Below, in pieces: positions 59,485 through 64,000 of a stretch of DNA of 64,000 nt. The DNA lies in NCBI GenBank assembly GCA_946902985.2, contig OX336397.1, positions 184,454,813-184,518,812 of the forward strand. The letters are read 5' to 3'. The position numbers and the translations under genes were made by a program. A model generated the notes under the pieces. The model was not told the origin of the DNA and searched no databases. It saw nothing but the letters and a program-made list of their open reading frames with translations. How positions within the stretch are numbered: position 1 is the stretch's first letter; every line of letters begins with the position of its first letter. The DNA comes from Meconema thalassinum (lineage: Eukaryota > Arthropoda > Insecta > Orthoptera > Tettigoniidae).

Positions 59485-60724
59485 TAATGAGGCCTCTGGA
59501 CAAAAACAAACCGATTGTGAAACGGCAATAAATGATAGAAAATCTGCACAGACTAACGAAATCACGATAAACGAAGTATACCACACGACAGATGATGATC
59601 TGTTATTTGAAAATGAAATTCCAGAAGGAAATAGAACAGCTGAGTTGCCTATAATAAACATTATTGTAGGAGAGAATACATTGAAAGCATTAATGAACAC
59701 AGGTGCTTCGGTTTCGATCCTATCTCAAGAGTCATATTAGAAATTGAAAGATGGAGAGGAAATCATGTCCATGCCAGTTTCCAGTTTGAAGATACGTTGA
59801 ATTTTCAAAGATGAATCGGTTGAATGTAGAACCCAAGTTATGATGGAATTTACAATTAATGATCAACGCTATGAGCATATTTTTGTTGTGGTAGAGAAGA
59901 TTAGTTTCGATGTGATCATAGGAATTGACTTCATTACGAAAGTAGGAGCAATAATGGACATGCGGAATAGAATAGTGAAATTCTATGATGAAATGGACAT
60001 TGAAAAGTCAGAAGAACAGGACACGGAAAACCTTCCAGAAAAGGAACCAAGAGAGGTCATTTTAAATCATATCATTGGTGAAGTAGAAAAGGAATTGAGC
60101 CACTATGGAATGAAAGTTGAAGGATTTGCCGATTATGAAGAGAAATTTCTAAATTTAATTCCAGAATATGGAGATATTTTCGACGATAAACCCGGATTGA
60201 TCCGAGGTTTTAAATACCACATAAGGCTTACTGATACTACTCCCTATCAGAGGAAACCTTCTCCAATTCCAGAAAAATATCATGCGGAGGTAGCTGATAT
60301 TATTCGGAGAATGGAGAGTGATGGAATAATTAGGAAACAGGCCACTTCCTATATTAACCCTCTCACCGTGGTGAAGAAGGCAAATGGGCAATTAAGGCTA
60401 TGTTTAGACAACAGAAGGATCAACGATCTCATATTAAAAGAAAATGACCGTCCGCCGAAACTTAGAGAGCTTTTAAGGCAATTCAGAGGAAAAGAATGTT
60501 TTTCAAATTTTGATATGACATCTTCATTTTATTACATCGAATTGGCGGAAGAAAGTAAGATGTATACTGGATTTTTATTTGACCAGACTACCTGGAATGT
60601 TAACAGACTTCCATTCGGGGTCATAAATAGTGGTCCGGCGCTGATAAGAGCACTCGACAGTCAGTTGAGGCAGGACGTAAAGAAAAACGTTATGTGCTAT
60701 ATTGATGACATTATTGTTTCTTCG
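59485..60724 (+). pseudogene. pol: Gypsy pol, N-terminal part, copy 3
   Basis: Protease with Asn for Asp, then the RT to the YIDD box, as in copy 1. The AATC tail (60725-60755) has the copy 1 length. Confidence 0.92.
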
Positions 60725-60756
<32 letters not shown>

Positions 60757-60942
60757 TTTATTGTCATTTAACAACTTATCGTTGTATTAGACTACGTTAC
60801 ATTGTTAAAAATACATTTTCAATTTACAATAAAATCACAAAGTTATGTATAATATATTACAAGTATTATTACCAGCTTACTGAATTCTATAAAATAAAAT
60901 AAGAATAAAATAACACGAATACAGTAAGAAGAAGTTGATCTT

Positions 60943-63819
60943 CTATAGTCCATCTGGGTAGAGTGTAATTTTCTCTTCAAATTCGACCAAAGTGTAAATA
61001 CTGCTGTTAATGAGCCATCGCTTAATGGAAGCTTTGAAAATGTTTATAGACTCCTGCTGTAGTTGTGTTGGTAGTTTGTTGAAGATTTTAATTCCATAGT
61101 ATTTGTAGTGGTCTTGGGTTTTCTTTAACCTGAAATGAGGTGTATCTAGCTGGTTTCTTATTCTTGTGGTGTGTGAATGCACATCCCTTCGATTTTTATA
61201 TACACTTAGATTTTCTTTAATATACACTAAGCTATGGAATATGTATATTTATGTAAGAGTCATAATTCCAAGTTCTTGGAAGTGATTTCTGCAGGATTCT
61301 GTACTAGGCTTGCCTTGTAGACATCTTATTGCCTTCTTCTGCCATCTGAAAACATCTTGTGCCCCTGTTGAGTTTCCCCACAATATTATACCTTAAGTTA
61401 AATGTGAATGGAAAAATGCATAATATGCGAGAATCATCTGATTAGCACTAACTGATTGTTTGAGTCTTCGCAATAAAAATAAGACTCGTGCTAATTTTGT
61501 ACATAATTTTTTTGTGTGAATGTCCCAGTTTAATTTAGAGTCTAAATGGATTCTCAAAAACTTAACAGAGCTGCATTCATGACTACTTGAAGCCAATTTG
61601 ACTAAGTGAAAATAGATTTCTTCTGTTTTGTTACTGTTTAGAAATAGTTTGTTTACCTTTAGCCAAGTAGTTGATTCACCTAATAATTTGTTTCTTTTCT
61701 CTTCAAGGCAAGTTAGGTCTCTATCACTTGTTATTACAGTAATGTCATCAGCATACAGTATTGACTTGGCATTTATATTGCGAACAATGTCGTTTATATA
61801 GACCAGGATGAAAAAGGCTCCAATGACTGAACCTTGGGCTACACCTGTATTTACAATGAGCGGAGCAGATTTTTGGTTGTCTATTACAACTATTTGCCTT
61901 CTCTTGTGGAGATAGGAGGTAAATAATGATAATTCACAATCTTTGACTCCATAATAGTGAAGTTTTTGTATTAATATATTATGATCCACAGAATCGAAAG
62001 CTTTACTTAGGTCTAAGAGTGTGACAGATGTAATAAGTAGAGATTAAAATCCAGCAATCACTTCATCAACAACAGCTTCAACAGCTTGAACCGTTGACTT
62101 ACCAGTTCTGAAACCAAATTGGGTACTATTAAACAACTTGTGCTCCTCAAAGAATGCTGATAATTGTTCTTTCATACACTGTTCTATTATTTTGGAAATA
62201 ATTGGGACAATTGAGATTGTCCTATAGTTACTGGGGTTCATCATATCTCCTTTTTTATGGACTGGAATTGTGATGGTGATTTTCAGACACTCTGGAAAAA
62301 CTCCAGTAATAAATATCCAGTTTATTAGATAAGTTAAAGGTAATACTATGATGACTATTATTTGTTTTAGAATAAAATTCGACATTCCATAATAATCCTC
62401 ACATTTGGAATTGTTTAGTTCTGAAACTATTTTTAGAACCTTCTCATATGTTATTTGTCTCCATCTGAAGGATGGTGTGGGATTTTCATCTACCTTATGG
62501 TTTTCCAATTTCTCCATAAATTTTGTATGATTTTCATATTCCAAACTTTTGACCATATTTTCAACAGAATTTATAAAATATTCATTTAACACATTTGGCG
62601 TTATTGGTGTAGAGTCCTTACTTATATTTTTACCCAGTTCCTTGTTTATGATTAACCAATCAGCTTTACATTTATTCTTTGCATTATTAATGAACTCATC
62701 ATTCGCTCTCTTTTTTGCTGCTTTAATTTCCCCCCGATATAATTTTTTATGTGATTATAGTTTTCTATATCCTGTGGGTCTCCTTTCTTTGCTTTAGTGT
62801 AATACATGATCTTTAGCTTCCTAATAACATCAAGGTAAGGCGTATACCATTTGGTATTATTTTTACTTTGTTTTTGATCTGGAGTGTTAATTATTTTTTT
62901 TCTTAATTGGGCAACATTTATTTAAGGAAGTGTGTATTATATTCATAAACTTATCAGCTGCTTCAGAAACATTGTTATTGCTCACAATTATGTTTTCCAA
63001 ATTCCTGCTGGTCAACTCATGCCTCAATCTGAGAAAGTTATTGTCGCTCAACATCCTAATATACTTGACTTGCCTATTTTCTGGGAAGTGTCCTGTATCA
63101 ATTTGAAATGTTAGCCAAAGGCCACTATGGTCAGACAAGAGAGGTTTTGTAACACCATAATTATAACCATTTGTTGGCACATTAGTAATAATGTTATCTA
63201 AACAAGACTTCTTTCTAGTTGGTTGGTTATTGATCAGATAAAAATCAAAAGATTTTAAAATGTTACAGAATTGTTTCTTTGCCAGTGATTCAATTAATAC
63301 ATTTATGTTAATATCCCCTAAACAATATATTTTATACTTTTGGAATTTTGCTAAGTAACAAGCAAACCTTTCCCATATGTTTATGAAGGCCTGGACATCC
63401 GAATCAGGTGTACGATATATGGAAATAATAATAAATTTAGCTCTTGTAAACTTTACCCCAGCTACTTCAAAGAGCTGTTCTATACAGAAATCATTTAAAT
63501 CCATTATTATACTGTCCATGTTTGTAGTTACTTTCTTGAATATAGCAACACCCCCGTTTGATTTATTTTTTCTACAAAAGCTAGTCATTACCTCATACCC
63601 AGATGGAATATAAAGACTAACCTCTTCCTTCACAAGCCAATGTTCATTTACACACAAGATATCTATTGAAAGAGAATTGAGTAAGATTTCTAGTTCACCT
63701 AACTTATTTCTTATAGATTGTAAATTGATATGAAATATATTAAGCTGTTTCAAAACTTGTGAAGATTGCTCATCAGATTTGTTTTCAGTGATATTTACAT
63801 CATCAGTAAGTTCATTCAA
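60943..63819 (-). pseudogene. CR1-like ORF2, copy 3
   Basis: The endonuclease (63819-62887) is open. The RT is broken twice more than in the other copies: C-to-A at 62046 makes a stop (Glu codon to TAA on the minus strand) and an extra A near 61415 shifts the frame close to the C-terminus. A CpG-to-CpA change at 63204 turns Arg to Cys in the endonuclease. Confidence 0.87.
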
Positions 63820-63877
63820 AATACTAATTTGTCTGTAACATTATTTTCAACTCGGATCTTTGTACAAGGTTTCTGGT

Positions 63878-64000
63878 TTAAGGATCCGAGTTTCCTAGCA
63901 CGTTTCCCTGCAAAGGCCAGGTAAGTGGTATAGCTTTTCTCAATTTTGAGACATCGCTAATCTCCCTCCTGATAATGCAAGCAATTTCCCTTCCTAGTGC
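63878..64000 (-). pseudogene. CR1-like ORF1, C-terminal fragment at window end, copy 3
   Basis: Only the end of the esterase domain is inside the window, after block V, equivalent to 8484-8606. Confidence 0.7.

Larger units (their letters stand above)
55396..64000. repeat. Macro-tandem repeat, copy 3 (first 8.6 kb, cut by window end)
   Basis: This third unit stops at the window edge, at the point matching position 8606 of copy 1. It carries private changes: an extra A near 61415 and a C-to-A change at 62046, both of which break the CR1 reverse transcriptase frame, and a G-to-A change at 63204. The array therefore extends past the right edge, and since copy 1 starts in mid-unit it probably also extends past the left edge. 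Confidence 0.96.
56170..64000 (+). mobile_element. Ty3/Gypsy element with nested CR1, copy 3 (cut by window end)
   Basis: The 5' LTR is at 56170-56646, followed by gag, pol and the CR1 insertion. The 3' half lies beyond the window. Confidence 0.92.
60725..64000 (-). mobile_element. CR1-like LINE, copy 3 (5' part beyond window)
   Basis: The 3' tail, all of ORF2 and the last part of ORF1 are present. The window ends inside ORF1, before the SINE. Confidence 0.85.

Noticed and set aside
1..64000. Viral or plasmid concatemer
   Set aside because: The unit consists of independently inserted, decayed eukaryotic transposons, with no replication, packaging or partition genes.

Overview
The window lies inside a eukaryotic macro-tandem array. 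A unit of about 27.7 kb is repeated head to tail: copy 1 at 1-27714, copy 2 at 27715-55395, and the first 8605 bases of copy 3 at 55396-64000. The copies look more than 99% identical by eye. They differ by scattered single-base changes, a few 1-2 bp indels and microsatellite length. No single-copy host gene, rRNA gene, functional tRNA gene or CRISPR array was seen.

The gene content (CR1-type LINE with a PHD-plus-esterase ORF1, RTE-like LINEs, Ty3/Gypsy element, Helitron, tRNA-derived SINEs, AT-rich spacers) suggests an arthropod, most likely an insect with a large repeat-rich genome. This is inferred from element types only.

Layout of one unit, in copy 1 coordinates: 1-774, a degenerate repeat of about 165 bp (called R) with a tRNA-derived SINE (SINE B) inserted; 775-12662, a Ty3/Gypsy element with two LTRs about 8% diverged and decayed gag and pol. 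Inside its reverse transcriptase sits a minus-strand CR1-like LINE (5330-10075), and inside that LINE's ORF1 sits a SINE (SINE A, 8634-9019). 12663-14894 is unidentified AT-rich sequence. 14895-18287 is a 3.4-kb segment bounded by 32-bp inverted repeats that holds a decayed member of an uncharacterised metazoan protein family with a PIN/FEN-like C-terminus. 18288-20424 is unidentified AT-rich sequence. 20425-22083 is a 552-codon open RTE-type reverse transcriptase ORF without endonuclease. 22293-22741 is the 3' end of a Helitron (helicase C-terminus, hairpin, CTAG). 22742-24190 holds more R-like sequence and a second SINE A with an 11-bp target-site duplication. 24216-27659 is a decayed minus-strand LINE with endonuclease, RT and a terminal zinc-finger motif. 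R sequence then runs into the next copy.

The order of events can be read directly: Gypsy insertion, then CR1, then SINE A, then decay, then recent tandem amplification of the whole 27.7-kb block. After amplification the copies acquired private changes, many of them CpG transitions. Nothing here forms a working gene network. The interest lies in the array itself, the inverted-repeat-bounded nuclease-like element, and the mutation record preserved between copies.
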